Shown here: positions 46,180 to 54,767 of the stretch, one piece after another | Layout of the letters: each line of letters starts with the position of its first letter | Numbering within the stretch: the first letter of the stretch is position 1 | Source of the DNA: Providencia rettgeri | GTDB lineage: Bacteria > Pseudomonadota > Gammaproteobacteria > Enterobacterales > Enterobacteriaceae | Direction: 5' to 3' | Length of the DNA stretch: 64,000 bases | NCBI RefSeq assembly: GCF_023205015.1 | Contig: NZ_CP096258.1 | Location: 2,852,001-2,916,000, forward strand | Program-made: the position numbers and the translations under genes | Notes under the pieces: model-generated | Told to the model about the DNA's origin: nothing | The model's input: only the letters and a program-made list of their open reading frames with translations | Databases searched by the model: none

Positions 46180-46286
46180 TCGCTTCTCCTGCCTCAGCAA
46201 TTCAATAGGTTGAAAATCGATTCATCGCAATGACACACAGTGTAAACTCTTTTTCACTCTTGAGATAGCCCTAAAGAAAAAATATA

Positions 46287-46302
46287 CGCAAACGATTGCA
46301 TT
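46287..46302 (-). promoter_or_regulatory. Probable PurR operator upstream of glyA
   Basis: ACGCAAACGATTGCAT matches the PurR consensus ACGCAAACGTTTNCNT at 14 of 16 positions. It lies 108 bases upstream of the glyA start. PurR represses glyA in E. coli, where the box is in the same spacer. Confidence 0.75.
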
Positions 46303-46464
46303 AATTTTTTTCACTTCATTTGCTTCTGAAGGCTTCATTATAAAATAGCCCAAATTTTAATTTTTGACGGACAAACCTCCAGATTTGTAATCCCCTTCTC
46401 ATTATGTGCCTAAATTCACCCTATTTTCCCGGTTTGAGTCTTTACATAAACCCTTAAATACTAT

Positions 46465-46487
46465 AAGTTGTATTTAAAATGCATCTT
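46465..46487 (+). promoter_or_regulatory. Probable NsrR operator upstream of hmp
   Basis: The 23-base site starting AAGTTGTATTT and ending TGCATCTT is a near-perfect match to the NsrR dyad (AAGATGCATTTAAAATACATCTT family). It is 154 bases before the hmp ATG, implying a long hmp leader if the promoter overlaps it. The rest of the 461-base glyA-hmp spacer (46180-46640) holds no gene. Confidence 0.75.
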
Positions 46488-46640
46488 TATAAATCGCCTT
46501 CATGGATCTCAAAAAATAGAGGTTAACTGAGATGAAATAATATTATCTCACTGATGTACAAAGAGATATTTTTGATATTACAAAAATAGCTCTTTACCTT
46601 AACGATAACGAGAACATGAAAATAATTCAGGAGCACCTGT

Positions 46641-47840
46641 ATGCTAGATAGCCAAACTATCGCCATTGTTAAATCCACCATTCCTGCCATTGCTGAAACT
46701 GGGCCAAAACTGACCGCGCATTTTTATGATCGGATGTTTAAACAGCATCCTGAGTTAAAAGATATTTTTAACATGACTCACCAAATGAATGGGGACCAAC
46801 GTGAAGCCCTTTTCAATGCTATCTGCGCATATGCTGTGCATATTGAAACACCTGAAGCGCTTATTTCAGCTGTCGAAAAAATCGCACAAAAACATGTCAG
46901 TTTGAATATAAAACCTGAGCACTACCCAATTGTCGGGGAAAACTTGCTTGCAGCCATTGATGAACTCCTTAATCCCGGCCAAGAAGTTCTTGATGCATGG
47001 GGAAAAGCTTACGGTGTTTTAGCTGATATTTTTATTGGTAGAGAGGCTGCAATTTACCAAGAAAATGCAAATAAAGATGGGGGTTGGGAAGGCTTACGTG
47101 AATTTAAATTAGCGCAAAAACAACCACAAAGTGATGTGATCACAAGTTTTGAATTTGTGCCTGTCGACGGGCAACCTGTCGCAGATTACCGACCAGGCCA
47201 ATATATCACGATTTATGTCAACAACCCGGGATTTGAAAACCAAGAAATCCGCCAATACTCACTGACTACTGCCCCTAATGGTCGTAGCTACCGTATCGCG
47301 GTAAAACGTGAAGAGCAAGGCACCGTTTCTAATTTCTTACATCAACAATTAAATGAAGGTGACAGCGTGCATCTCGCACCTCCATGTGGGGATTTCTTTA
47401 TCGATGTTGATAATACAACACCTGTTACGCTAATTTCCGCCGGGGTTGGCTTAACCCCAATGTTAAGTATGTTAAATCATCTAACAGAACAAGCTCACAG
47501 CGCACAAGTAAATTGGTTCCATGCCGCTGAGAATGGTGCAGTTCATGCCTTCAGACACGAAATTCAACAACTACTAGCAAAACAGAAAATTAGCCAATCT
47601 GCGATTTGGTTTAATCAACCAAGAGAGGATGATCGCCTCGGGTTTGATTACCAATATGAAGGTTTAATGAATTTAGAATTGGTACGTGAATGGATTGAGC
47701 AACCGAATATGCAGTTTTATTTCTGTGGCCCTGTTGGTTTTATGCAGCACATAGGTAAGCAGTTAATTGCGATGGGTGTCAATGCCGATGCGATTCACTA
47801 TGAATGTTTTGGCCCACACAAAGTATTGCCACTCAACTAA
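46641..47840 (+). CDS. hmp: Flavohemoglobin, nitric oxide dioxygenase
   Basis: The 399-residue protein consists of a globin domain (1-140, proximal heme His85 in QKHVSL, distal Tyr29 in FYDRMF), an FAD-binding domain (150-255, RQYSLTTAP) and an NAD-binding domain (260-399, SAGVGLTPMLSML, YFCGPVGFM). It converts nitric oxide and oxygen to nitrate with NADPH. An NsrR site upstream matches its expected control by nitrosative stress. GGAGC lies eight to ten bases before the ATG. Confidence 0.97.
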   Translation: MLDSQTIAIVKSTIPAIAETGPKLTAHFYDRMFKQHPELKDIFNMTHQMNGDQREALFNAICAYAVHIETPEALISAVEKIAQKHVSLNIKPEHYPIVGENLLAAIDELLNPGQEVLDAWGKAYGVLADIFIGREAAIYQENANKDGGWEGLREFKLAQKQPQSDVITSFEFVPVDGQPVADYRPGQYITIYVNNPGFENQEIRQYSLTTAPNGRSYRIAVKREEQGTVSNFLHQQLNEGDSVHLAPPCGDFFIDVDNTTPVTLISAGVGLTPMLSMLNHLTEQAHSAQVNWFHAAENGAVHAFRHEIQQLLAKQKISQSAIWFNQPREDDRLGFDYQYEGLMNLELVREWIEQPNMQFYFCGPVGFMQHIGKQLIAMGVNADAIHYECFGPHKVLPLN

Positions 47841-47842
47841 TC

Positions 47843-47875
47843 GATAAAAAATGCGCTTCTATTTAGAAGCGCATT
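47843..47875 (-). terminator. Terminator between convergent hmp and glnB
   Basis: An 11-bp perfect stem (AATGCGCTTCT 47850-47860 with AGAAGCGCATT 47865-47875, loop ATTT) is followed on the minus strand by TTTTTT. It best fits the 3' end of the glnB transcript and gives a stem for hmp mRNA as well. Between it and glnB (47876-48027) I see no gene. Confidence 0.8.
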
Positions 47876-48027
47876 CTATGAAACATATTAACTGAAGAAA
47901 ATTGGTTAACTAGTTAAATGTTCGTGGTTTTCTAATTTAGCGGTAACGGGCTCGCATAATAAATACGCAATTCTAATCCCATTCCTGTGTATTTTCCGTT
48001 ACCGCATTTTCATACAAACTTAATTTA

Positions 48028-48366
48028 TTAAATTGCTTCTTCGTCTTGCTCACCGGTTCGAATACGGATCACTCGAGCGACATCATAAACAAAGATCTTC
48101 CCATCACCAATTTTGCCAGTTTGTGCAGTTTGCATAATGGTTTCAACGCAGTTTTCAACGATGTCATCAGGAACAACAATTTCAATTTTTACCTTAGGTA
48201 AAAAGTCGACCATATACTCTGCACCGCGGTAAAGTTCAGTATGCCCTTTTTGACGTCCAAAACCTTTTACTTCGGTTACAGTCATTCCTGTAATACCGAC
48301 TTCAGCCAACGCTTCACGAACATCATCAAGTTTGAATGGCTTTATAATTGCATCAATTTTTTTCAT
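48028..48366 (-). CDS. glnB: Nitrogen regulatory protein PII (GlnB)
   Basis: The 112-residue PII protein has the uridylylation site Tyr51 in the T loop (YRGAEYMVDFLPK) and the C-terminal IGDGKIFVYDVARVIRIRTGE. It reports glutamine and 2-oxoglutarate to GlnD, GlnE and NtrB. Lys at positions 2-3 and overall sequence favour GlnB over GlnK. It lies 12 bases downstream of nadE, which needs glutamine as amide donor. Confidence 0.98.
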   Translation of the reverse strand: MKKIDAIIKPFKLDDVREALAEVGITGMTVTEVKGFGRQKGHTELYRGAEYMVDFLPKVKIEIVVPDDIVENCVETIMQTAQTGKIGDGKIFVYDVARVIRIRTGEQDEEAI

Positions 48367-48378
48367 AAGTAATTCCTG

Positions 48379-50001
48379 TTATGACCAGTTTTTACGGCCA
48401 AAACCTGAGGTGATCGGATAGCGGCGATCTTTGCCAAAATTACGCATCGTAATACGTGGCCCAACTGGTGCCTGACGACGTTTGTATTCATTAATATCAA
48501 CAAGACGCACAACTTTGCGTACTACGTCTTTATCAAAACCCAGTTTGATTAGGTCATTCACTGACAAGTCCTTTTCCACATAACCTTCTAACAAGGCGTC
48601 TAGCACATCATAAGGCGGCAGGCTGTCTTGATCTAGCTGACCCGGAGCGAGTTCGGCTGACGGTGGCCTATCAATCACACGTTGTGGAATTGCGGGAGAG
48701 AGTGTATTACGGTATTTAGCTAGCTCAAAGACAAGGGTTTTAGGCACATCTTTTAGCACATCAAACCCACCGGCCATATCACCATACAGCGTTGAGTAAC
48801 CGACTGCTGATTCACTTTTATTACTGGTTGTCAGTACCAAACGACGACGTTTATTCGACATCGCCATTAAAATAACGGCTCGGCACCGTGCTTGTAAGTT
48901 TTCTTCGGTTGTATCTACCGCAGTTCCTTCAAACATAGGCGTTAACTGTGCCATAAATGCATCAAACATCGGCTCGATAGATACGATATCAAACTCAACA
49001 CCAAGCAAGTCAGCTTGTTCTTTGGCGTCGTGAATGCTTATTTCAGAAGTATAACGGAATGGCATCATCACGGCTTGCACATGCTCTTTGCCTATTGCAT
49101 CAACGGCAATCGCTACTGTCAGCCCTGAGTCAATCCCCCCCGATAAGCCTAAAATAGCCCCATTAAAACCATTTTTATTGATGTAGTCGCGAGTTGACAT
49201 GACTAAGGCTTGGTATACCTGTGCGACAGGGTCATTTTCAATAAATACACTACCTTCGCTCACCAGTGCAAGTTCATCAAATTGCACTGTAATAACCTGC
49301 TCTTTAAATTCTTCCAATTTAAAGGTTTGTTTGCCTTTGTTTGCAATGATTTTTGAGCCACCATCAAACACCAATTCATCTTGCCCACCCACTTGGTTAA
49401 GATACACAATTGGCATATGAGTGCGTTTACAATGTTCGACTAATAAATCGGTTCGAATATGTTCTTTATTAATGTCATAAGGGGATGCATTGATTGTCAA
49501 TAATATTTCAGCACCAGCCCCTTTAGCTGCATCTACCGGCTCGTCATACCAAATGTCTTCACAAATCAATAAGCCAAGCTGATAGCCTTTAAATTCAACG
49601 ACACAGGTTTTTTCATCTGCGGTAAAATAACGAGGCTCATCAAACACACCATAATTGGGTAGCTCTTGTTTAAAATAACGTGCGTGCAGTTTACCTTGGT
49701 AGAAAAATGATAATGCATTATAGATATCATCCCCTTCATACCATGGGTGGCCAACGATAATCGCTGTCTCAGAGCTTGCTTTTTGTAAACGTTCTAGCTG
49801 TGCGACGCAACGATCTTCAAAATCGCCACGAAAAATCAAATCTTCTGGTGGGTAGCCTGTCAAAGACAGCTCTGAAAACATGACAATATCTGTGTTTGGT
49901 GCTTGTTCACTCACAACTTGCAACATGCGTTCGCAGTTGCCTTCGATGTCACCGACTAACCAATTAAGTTGTGCTAGTGAAATATTAAGCTTACGGCTCA
50001 T
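48379..50001 (-). CDS. nadE: Glutamine-dependent NAD+ synthetase
   Basis: The 540-residue fusion has an N-terminal carbon-nitrogen hydrolase (glutaminase) domain (about 1-260: FSELSLTGYPPEDL, LGLLICEDIWYDEP with the catalytic Cys, LTINASPYDINKEH) and a C-terminal ATP-pyrophosphatase NAD synthase domain (ILGLSGGIDSGLTVAIAVDA, NKSESAVGYSTLYGDMAGGF). It amidates NaAD to NAD+. E. coli has a short ammonia-dependent NadE elsewhere. The ATG at 50001 gives a good family N-terminus; the frame to 50067 is rejected. Its adjacency to glnB suggests co-transcription. Confidence 0.96.
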   Translation of the reverse strand: MSRKLNISLAQLNWLVGDIEGNCERMLQVVSEQAPNTDIVMFSELSLTGYPPEDLIFRGDFEDRCVAQLERLQKASSETAIIVGHPWYEGDDIYNALSFFYQGKLHARYFKQELPNYGVFDEPRYFTADEKTCVVEFKGYQLGLLICEDIWYDEPVDAAKGAGAEILLTINASPYDINKEHIRTDLLVEHCKRTHMPIVYLNQVGGQDELVFDGGSKIIANKGKQTFKLEEFKEQVITVQFDELALVSEGSVFIENDPVAQVYQALVMSTRDYINKNGFNGAILGLSGGIDSGLTVAIAVDAIGKEHVQAVMMPFRYTSEISIHDAKEQADLLGVEFDIVSIEPMFDAFMAQLTPMFEGTAVDTTEENLQARCRAVILMAMSNKRRRLVLTTSNKSESAVGYSTLYGDMAGGFDVLKDVPKTLVFELAKYRNTLSPAIPQRVIDRPPSAELAPGQLDQDSLPPYDVLDALLEGYVEKDLSVNDLIKLGFDKDVVRKVVRLVDINEYKRRQAPVGPRITMRNFGKDRRYPITSGFGRKNWS

Positions 50002-50089
50002 AAGGTGTTTTTTCTCCCGGAGCGTGAATATGAATTGCCTTATTCCACATAATGTAATCGATAACAACCATGTGGTAAATAATTCTTAT

Positions 50090-51430
50090 TTATTCTTTGA
50101 AATCATTGGCTTCTAAATCATGGCGACCAAGTAATTTATAAAACTCTGTACGGTTTCGTCCTGCCATTCGAGCCGCTTGGGTGACATTTCCTTTTGTCAT
50201 TTGTAATAACTTACGTAAATAATTCAGTTCAAATTGATTACGTGCTTCAACGAATGTCGGCAAAGCGGTATTTTCACCTTGCAGGGCTTGGCTAACCAAC
50301 GCTTCACTGATCACCGGCGATGTTGTGAGTGCCACACATTGCTCAATCACGTTAACTAACTGGCGCACATTACCCGGCCAGCTCGCTGTGATTAAACACT
50401 TCATCGCATCGCTGGAAAAACTGCGTACAAAGGGTTTATGGCGTGATGCTGACTCGCGTAATAAATGATTAGCTAATAATGGTATATCTTCTGAACGCTC
50501 ATTTAACGCAGGAATACGTAAATTAACTACATTTAAGCGATAGTAGAGGTCTTCACGAAACTCATTTTTTTCCATCGCTTTAGGAAGATTACGGTGAGTC
50601 GCAGACAAAATACGCACATCAATGTCTAAATCACGGTTACTACCTAATGGACGAACTTTGCGCTCTTGCAATACCCGCAGTAATTTAACCTGCAATGGCA
50701 TTGGCATATCACCAATTTCATCTAAAAATAACGTACCACCACTAGCTGCAAAAAATAACCCTTCGCGATTACTGACTGCACCGGTAAAAGCCCCTTTCGC
50801 ATGGCCAAATAATTCAGACTCTAATAGTTGTTCAGGTAATGCACCACAGTTAATAGCAATAAACGGCTTACGAGCCCTAGGACTAGCCTTATGAATCGCT
50901 TGAGCCAAAACCTCTTTACCTGTACCACTTTGCCCATTAATAAGCACGCTAACATCAGATTGTGCTACCATATGTGCTTGTTCTAACAGCCTTATCATCA
51001 AGGGGCTACGCGTGACAATCCCCGAGCTCCACTCTTCATCGCTAATGGGTGTCGAAGAGAGCGCGAGTGCTTCATCAATGGCTTTATATAATGCATCTTT
51101 ATCGACAGGTTTAGTTAAAAAACTAAATACGCCTCGCTGCGTTGCTGCTACTGCATCAGGGATAGAGCCATGTGCCGTTAATATAATGACAGGCATATTT
51201 GGATGCGCTTTTTGTATCTCATCGAAAAGCGCCATACCATCCATTTCGTCCATCCGTAAATCGCTGATCACTAAATCTAATTTTTCTTTTTGTAAGATTT
51301 TTAGTGCTTCGGGACCACTTTCTGCTGTAGTGACTTTAAAACCTTCACTACTCAAGCGCATGCCTAACAGTTTAAGAAGGCTAGGGTCATCGTCAACTAA
51401 CAATAAATTTGCTGACTTACGATTCGTCAT
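50090..51430 (-). CDS. glrR: Sigma-54-dependent response regulator GlrR
   Basis: The 446-residue protein has a receiver domain (phospho-acceptor Asp57 in LVISDLRM), a sigma-54 AAA+ domain (GQSGTGKEVLAQAIH, the GAFTGA loop, GGTLFLDEIGDMP) and a C-terminal Fis-type HTH (VTQAARMAGRNRTEFYKLLGRH). It is close to E. coli GlrR (YfhA/QseF). It activates glmY transcription from TGTC-N10-GACA sites, which are visible at 54475-54588. It overlaps the end of qseG by 4 bases, implying one glrK-qseG-glrR transcript. Confidence 0.97.
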   Translation of the reverse strand: MTNRKSANLLLVDDDPSLLKLLGMRLSSEGFKVTTAESGPEALKILQKEKLDLVISDLRMDEMDGMALFDEIQKAHPNMPVIILTAHGSIPDAVAATQRGVFSFLTKPVDKDALYKAIDEALALSSTPISDEEWSSGIVTRSPLMIRLLEQAHMVAQSDVSVLINGQSGTGKEVLAQAIHKASPRARKPFIAINCGALPEQLLESELFGHAKGAFTGAVSNREGLFFAASGGTLFLDEIGDMPMPLQVKLLRVLQERKVRPLGSNRDLDIDVRILSATHRNLPKAMEKNEFREDLYYRLNVVNLRIPALNERSEDIPLLANHLLRESASRHKPFVRSFSSDAMKCLITASWPGNVRQLVNVIEQCVALTTSPVISEALVSQALQGENTALPTFVEARNQFELNYLRKLLQMTKGNVTQAARMAGRNRTEFYKLLGRHDLEANDFKE

Positions 51431-52173
51431 TTTTGTTCATTCTCCGATGAATTTTGCTCTACTGGAGAAGATACGCTGCTATCAGGCTTTGGCGCTTCTG
51501 AGGAAATAGGTTTATCTCCTTCCACCCCATTTTCCACCTCTTTTTCGGTTTCGTTCGTGCTTTTTTTGCGAGAAGAAAGCTGACGTTCAATATCCGTTAA
51601 ATTTTCAAGCTTACGGGAGGTCGTATTCAGCTCGAAAGCCAATTTAGCATTATCTTCCTTTAAACGGTCGAGTTTGCTATCCATTTCTTGCTGTAAGCGT
51701 TTATAACGAGCCCCAGCGTCTGACAAGTTGATAATTTGTACTTGTTGCTCACGCCACAGTTGTAATAATGGCCGCACCGCGGTTGGAAAACTCAAGCTAT
51801 ACGTGTTTATGCTATCAAGCATTTTACGACGCTCAGCAATGGATGGATCAGCAGAGTTCAACAAAATATTCTGTTGAAATGCACTTGACCAGTTTGTAAC
51901 CTCTATTTTACCTGCATCCGCACGCGCTTGGCTGGTTTCAGTACGGTCTGCACAGTCCATCATGCGCAACCAAAATAGTGCATTTTCCCGTGCAGTTGGC
52001 TGGTCATTATTCCAAATCGTTTCACATGATGTATAACGGTAGTCTGTCACTTTAACTTCCGGCACAACAGCTTGAGCCAGTGTATCGAGAGGTGACTGAC
52101 CATTTTTTGTTACACATCCACCTAAAATTAAGGAGAATAAAACGACACTAAAATTAAGCCCTTTACGTCTCAT
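51427..52173 (-). CDS. qseG: Outer-membrane lipoprotein QseG
   Basis: The 248-residue lipoprotein has a lipobox LGGC (Cys20) followed by a helical, partly coiled-coil domain (MDSKLDRLKEDNAKLAFELN near 170) and a long Ser/Glu/Lys-rich tail. It corresponds to E. coli QseG (YfhG, 237 aa), which affects GlrK (QseE) activity from the outer membrane. The ATG at 52173 gives a proper signal peptide; the frame to 52257 would add 28 residues without a match. The tail is more acidic and longer than in E. coli. Confidence 0.86.
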   Translation of the reverse strand: MRRKGLNFSVVLFSLILGGCVTKNGQSPLDTLAQAVVPEVKVTDYRYTSCETIWNNDQPTARENALFWLRMMDCADRTETSQARADAGKIEVTNWSSAFQQNILLNSADPSIAERRKMLDSINTYSLSFPTAVRPLLQLWREQQVQIINLSDAGARYKRLQQEMDSKLDRLKEDNAKLAFELNTTSRKLENLTDIERQLSSRKKSTNETEKEVENGVEGDKPISSEAPKPDSSVSSPVEQNSSENEQK

Positions 52174-52256
52174 CACATAAGGTACTCTTTTATTATGTTT
52201 ACTTAACGATGCCTTACGGTAAAGTACCGCCCAAACACCTGTAGACCGATTTACCA

Positions 52257-53696
52257 TTATTCATTCTCTGCGGTTAGAGGCAGTTCAATTCTAAAACAGA
52301 CATCTGCTGATTTATTGGGAACAAGAGATAGTTCTCCACCCATTTGTTTAATACAATCTTGCGCAATACTCAGCCCTAGGCCACTTCCTTTAACAGCACC
52401 TTTTCTTTGTAATGAACCTTGATAGAAGGGTTCAAAAATCATACTTTGCTCAGATTCAGGAATTGGCGTTCCCGTATTCGCAACTTCAATCAGAAGTTTA
52501 TTGCCAGTTTGGCGACTAGAGATCCAAATATTACCTGATTCGCCACCATAGTGCACCGCATTGGAATAGATATTATCAATAACTCGCCCAAGAAGTGAGG
52601 GTTCAGCTAAACAGCTATCTACTTTTAAACGGACGTCTGTTTTGATGTTCTTAGCCCGTGCGGGTAAGTTATGTGCTTTGACGATATCTTCAATGAGCTT
52701 TTGTAAATCAACAATCTGTGCTTCTGGTGGGTCATCGACGAGCTTACGATTATAATCAAGTAATTGCTCAATAAGTTGCTGAAGATGCTTACTACTGTGA
52801 TCAAGAATTTCTACAACTTCTTTTTGAGACAGCGTTAATGGCCCTGCAACCTCATCCGCAAGTAATTCTGTCCCTTCACGCATGCTTGCAAGAGGCGTTT
52901 TTAATTCATGTGAAATATGGCGGAGAAATTCGTGACGCTGTGATTCAAGCCAAGACAATCGTTCACTTAACCAAATAATGCGCTGGGCGATTGTCCGTAA
53001 CTCCCTAGGGCCTTTAAAACGCTCAATATTACTGGCAAGTGTACGCCCAGTACCAAGACGATTAATCATTCGCTCGATAGCCTTGACGGGGCCAATAATC
53101 ATTCGAGTGAATAATGCCACCAACAAGGCGCTTAATAAAAATAAAATTAAACTTTGCCAGCCAAATAGTTGACCTTTATTCGCAATCGCTTTTTGCAACT
53201 GTTCCCCACGGCTAAAAATGACATCCCGTGTTTCTTGCACTAATGAAGCATTCGCAGCAGAAAATTGTTCTAAAGCCTGTGTGATTTTTTCTGTTGGTTC
53301 ATTGTTTTCACATGTGACGGCCTTAAGCGCATCCAACGTTTTAGTCAACGCGGAAGTGTCCGACGAGGCAGGTAAGATAGTGCTCTGGCGCTCAAACATT
53401 TGCTGGTAGTCAGCAAACTGTTTCTGATATTGGGTTTTCAATGTGGGATCTTGCAAAACACAATATTGACGATAGCTCCGCTCCATTTCTAAGGCGAGGC
53501 TACTCATCACTTCACTACGCCGTGCGTCAAGCAACGTGGTTTTATTGATATTGGCAGCTTGGTTACTAATTTGCTCAAGGCTTTGATATGCTTGATAAGC
53601 TAATACCAATAAAGGAAGTAGTACAAGCCAAAACGCCATCACAACTAGTTGACGCAAGGAGCGAGGGAAAAAACGCCATTTACTCAATACATTCAT
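52257..53696 (-). CDS. glrK: Sensor histidine kinase GlrK (QseE)
   Basis: The 479-residue kinase has two transmembrane helices (about 16-36 and 179-200) bounding a periplasmic helical sensor, a HAMP domain, and a HisKA domain with phospho-acceptor His263 in FLRHISHELKTPLASMREG. The HATPase domain has NIYSNAVHYGG, EVANTGTPIP and GSGLGLSIAQ. It phosphorylates GlrR. The ATG at 53696 gives MNVLSKWRFFPRSLR and is preferred to a frame from 53756. Confidence 0.95.
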   Translation of the reverse strand: MNVLSKWRFFPRSLRQLVVMAFWLVLLPLLVLAYQAYQSLEQISNQAANINKTTLLDARRSEVMSSLALEMERSYRQYCVLQDPTLKTQYQKQFADYQQMFERQSTILPASSDTSALTKTLDALKAVTCENNEPTEKITQALEQFSAANASLVQETRDVIFSRGEQLQKAIANKGQLFGWQSLILFLLSALLVALFTRMIIGPVKAIERMINRLGTGRTLASNIERFKGPRELRTIAQRIIWLSERLSWLESQRHEFLRHISHELKTPLASMREGTELLADEVAGPLTLSQKEVVEILDHSSKHLQQLIEQLLDYNRKLVDDPPEAQIVDLQKLIEDIVKAHNLPARAKNIKTDVRLKVDSCLAEPSLLGRVIDNIYSNAVHYGGESGNIWISSRQTGNKLLIEVANTGTPIPESEQSMIFEPFYQGSLQRKGAVKGSGLGLSIAQDCIKQMGGELSLVPNKSADVCFRIELPLTAENE

Positions 53697-53921
53697 CTCA
53701 TACCCATTAAACGTATTGCAATGGTAGCAGAACTCTTTGTCATGCGAAAAGTACAATCCAAATTCTGTGTCCCATAGCGTTAAAATCAGACTAAGTGTAA
53801 TAATGAAATAGCAATGAACGTGCCAAGTTAATTGGTGAAAAGTGATATTTTTCAGGTAGCTATATTCTGCAAGCCAAATTACTTCATATCTGACTAGCCT
53901 AGAATATCTTCAGCTATGCCC

Positions 53922-54030
53922 TAAATCATTCGGATTGCAACTAGGCGCCAAGTGAAGATATCTCTAGGAGCATGACGAGAGCCGCTGAGCGCAGGTAACA
54001 ATGCAGCAGTTAGAAGTATGGCGGATATTT
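53922..54030. repeat. Diverged ERIC-like element
   Basis: The left part (GGATTGCAACTAGGCGCCAA) and right tail (GCAGCAGTTAGAAGTATGGC) match ERIC ends, but the central hairpin is replaced by GACGAGAGCCGCTGAGCGCAGG. A partial complement of the left arm (CCTAGAATATCTTC at 53898-53911 against 53953-53967) allows an extra hairpin. It lies between glrK and glmY. Confidence 0.6.
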
Positions 54031-54040
54031 TGGTGGGTAT

Positions 54041-54081
54041 AAAACAGGAAGGCGGAGTAAAGGACTCACCTTTACCCCGCC
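54041..54081 (-). terminator. Strong hairpin downstream of glmY
   Basis: GGCGGAGTAAAGG (54051-54063) pairs with CCTTTACCCCGCC (54069-54081) with one mismatch and a 5-base loop; the minus-strand tail is TTCCTGTTTT. It is the best candidate for the end of the glmY primary transcript, or it shields glrK from glmY read-through. Confidence 0.65.
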
Positions 54082-54111
54082 AGCGATAACAACTGCTATG
54101 ATATTGACTGC

Positions 54112-54309
54112 TTTATATAATTATGTCTTTACATTAAAGATAATTATATAGGTGGTGCCTCACTCCACGTGTCGCCCTGTGTTTGATAAGGCCCGAAGGC
54201 GAGTATCTATGCTGTTGGACGGTAGGCACCTTACTTTGGCGTCATTCTTGGTTTATGTGGTATGTACCCAACTAATTTTGGACCTACATAAGAAGTTGAA
54301 TGAGCAACT
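54112..54309 (-). ncRNA. glmY: Small regulatory RNA GlmY
   Basis: Read on the minus strand from 54309, the sequence begins AGTTGCTCATTCAACTTC and shares the GlmY/GlmZ leader pattern (GCTCATTC...CTTATGT), AGAATGACGC, a stem capped by a UUCG loop (GCCTTCGGGC) and a conserved GAGTGAGGCACC element. It lacks the GlmZ segment that pairs with glmS mRNA, so GlmY fits better. In E. coli glmY lies at exactly this place, upstream of glrK. GlmY sequesters RapZ to spare GlmZ and thereby raises glucosamine-6-phosphate synthase. The 3' end is uncertain: the transcript may stop in the AT-rich hairpin near 54115-54150 or at 54041. Confidence 0.82.
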
Positions 54310-54319
54310 GAATATTATT

Positions 54320-54336
54320 ATGCACATGCCGTGCCA
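54320..54336 (-). promoter_or_regulatory. Sigma-54 promoter of glmY
   Basis: On the minus strand TTGGCACGGCATGTGCA has GG (54335-54334) and GC (54323-54322) separated by 10 bases, as in the -24/-12 consensus TGGCAC-N5-TTGC. The predicted start, 13 bases downstream, is A54309, which coincides with the AGTTGCTCATT beginning of GlmY. Confidence 0.85.
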
Positions 54337-54350
54337 ACTTTTCAATTTGT

Positions 54351-54420
54351 TTTTTAACGCATTAAAAAATAAAACAATTTATTTTTTAATGCGTTAAAAA
54401 ATAAAACAATTTATTTTTTA
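54351..54420. repeat. 50-bp perfect palindrome plus a direct partial copy, in the glmY control region
   Basis: Bases 54351-54373 are an exact reverse complement of 54378-54400 (23-bp arms, loop ACAA; core AACGCATTAAAAAATAAA). A second shorter palindrome with the same ACAA loop follows at 54395-54420, repeating the core with a 32-base offset. The block sits between the sigma-54 promoter and the GlrR boxes. Confidence 0.9.
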
Positions 54421-54474
54421 CAGCCTATTCAGAGATTCTGGATACACTGAAACGGTTTATCTCTTTCTCAATAT

Positions 54475-54588
54475 TGTCGCTAATTTAAGACACCCTAAAC
54501 ACCAATTTTATAAGTCTATATTTATCAACAAGATAAATGTCTCCTTTTGGAGACACCCCTATGAGGGGTTTGTCGCTATTTTTATACA
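54475..54588 (-). promoter_or_regulatory. Three GlrR binding sites for glmY activation
   Basis: TGTC-N10-GACA occurs perfectly at 54475-54492 and 54538-54555; a third site at 54571-54588 has TACA instead of GACA. GlrR in E. coli binds this motif at three sites upstream of glmY. Here they lie about 165-280 bases before the predicted RNA start, a normal enhancer distance for sigma-54 activators. Confidence 0.8.
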
Positions 54589-54767
54589 CCTTGTTTTTTG
54601 GTTGTTTATTGTTCAACACAAATAAGTTTGCGTGAAAATTTTACCTCAATAAAAAAATTGCTCGTCATTATGGATGAACAGCAGAATTTTACATTCTGCT
54701 TCTAGCTTATCTTTTCCTATATTGATATAAGATTTCCCAATACCCTACTCATCAAATTGATAAAAAT

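Noticed and set aside
54112..54309. Calling the sRNA GlmZ instead of GlmY
   Set aside because: The leader resembles both, but the 3' segment lacks a glmS-pairing stretch and the locus next to glrK with GlrR boxes is that of glmY.
54152..54397. 81-codon plus-strand open frame
   Set aside because: It is antisense to the glmY RNA and runs into the palindrome; composition is not protein-like.
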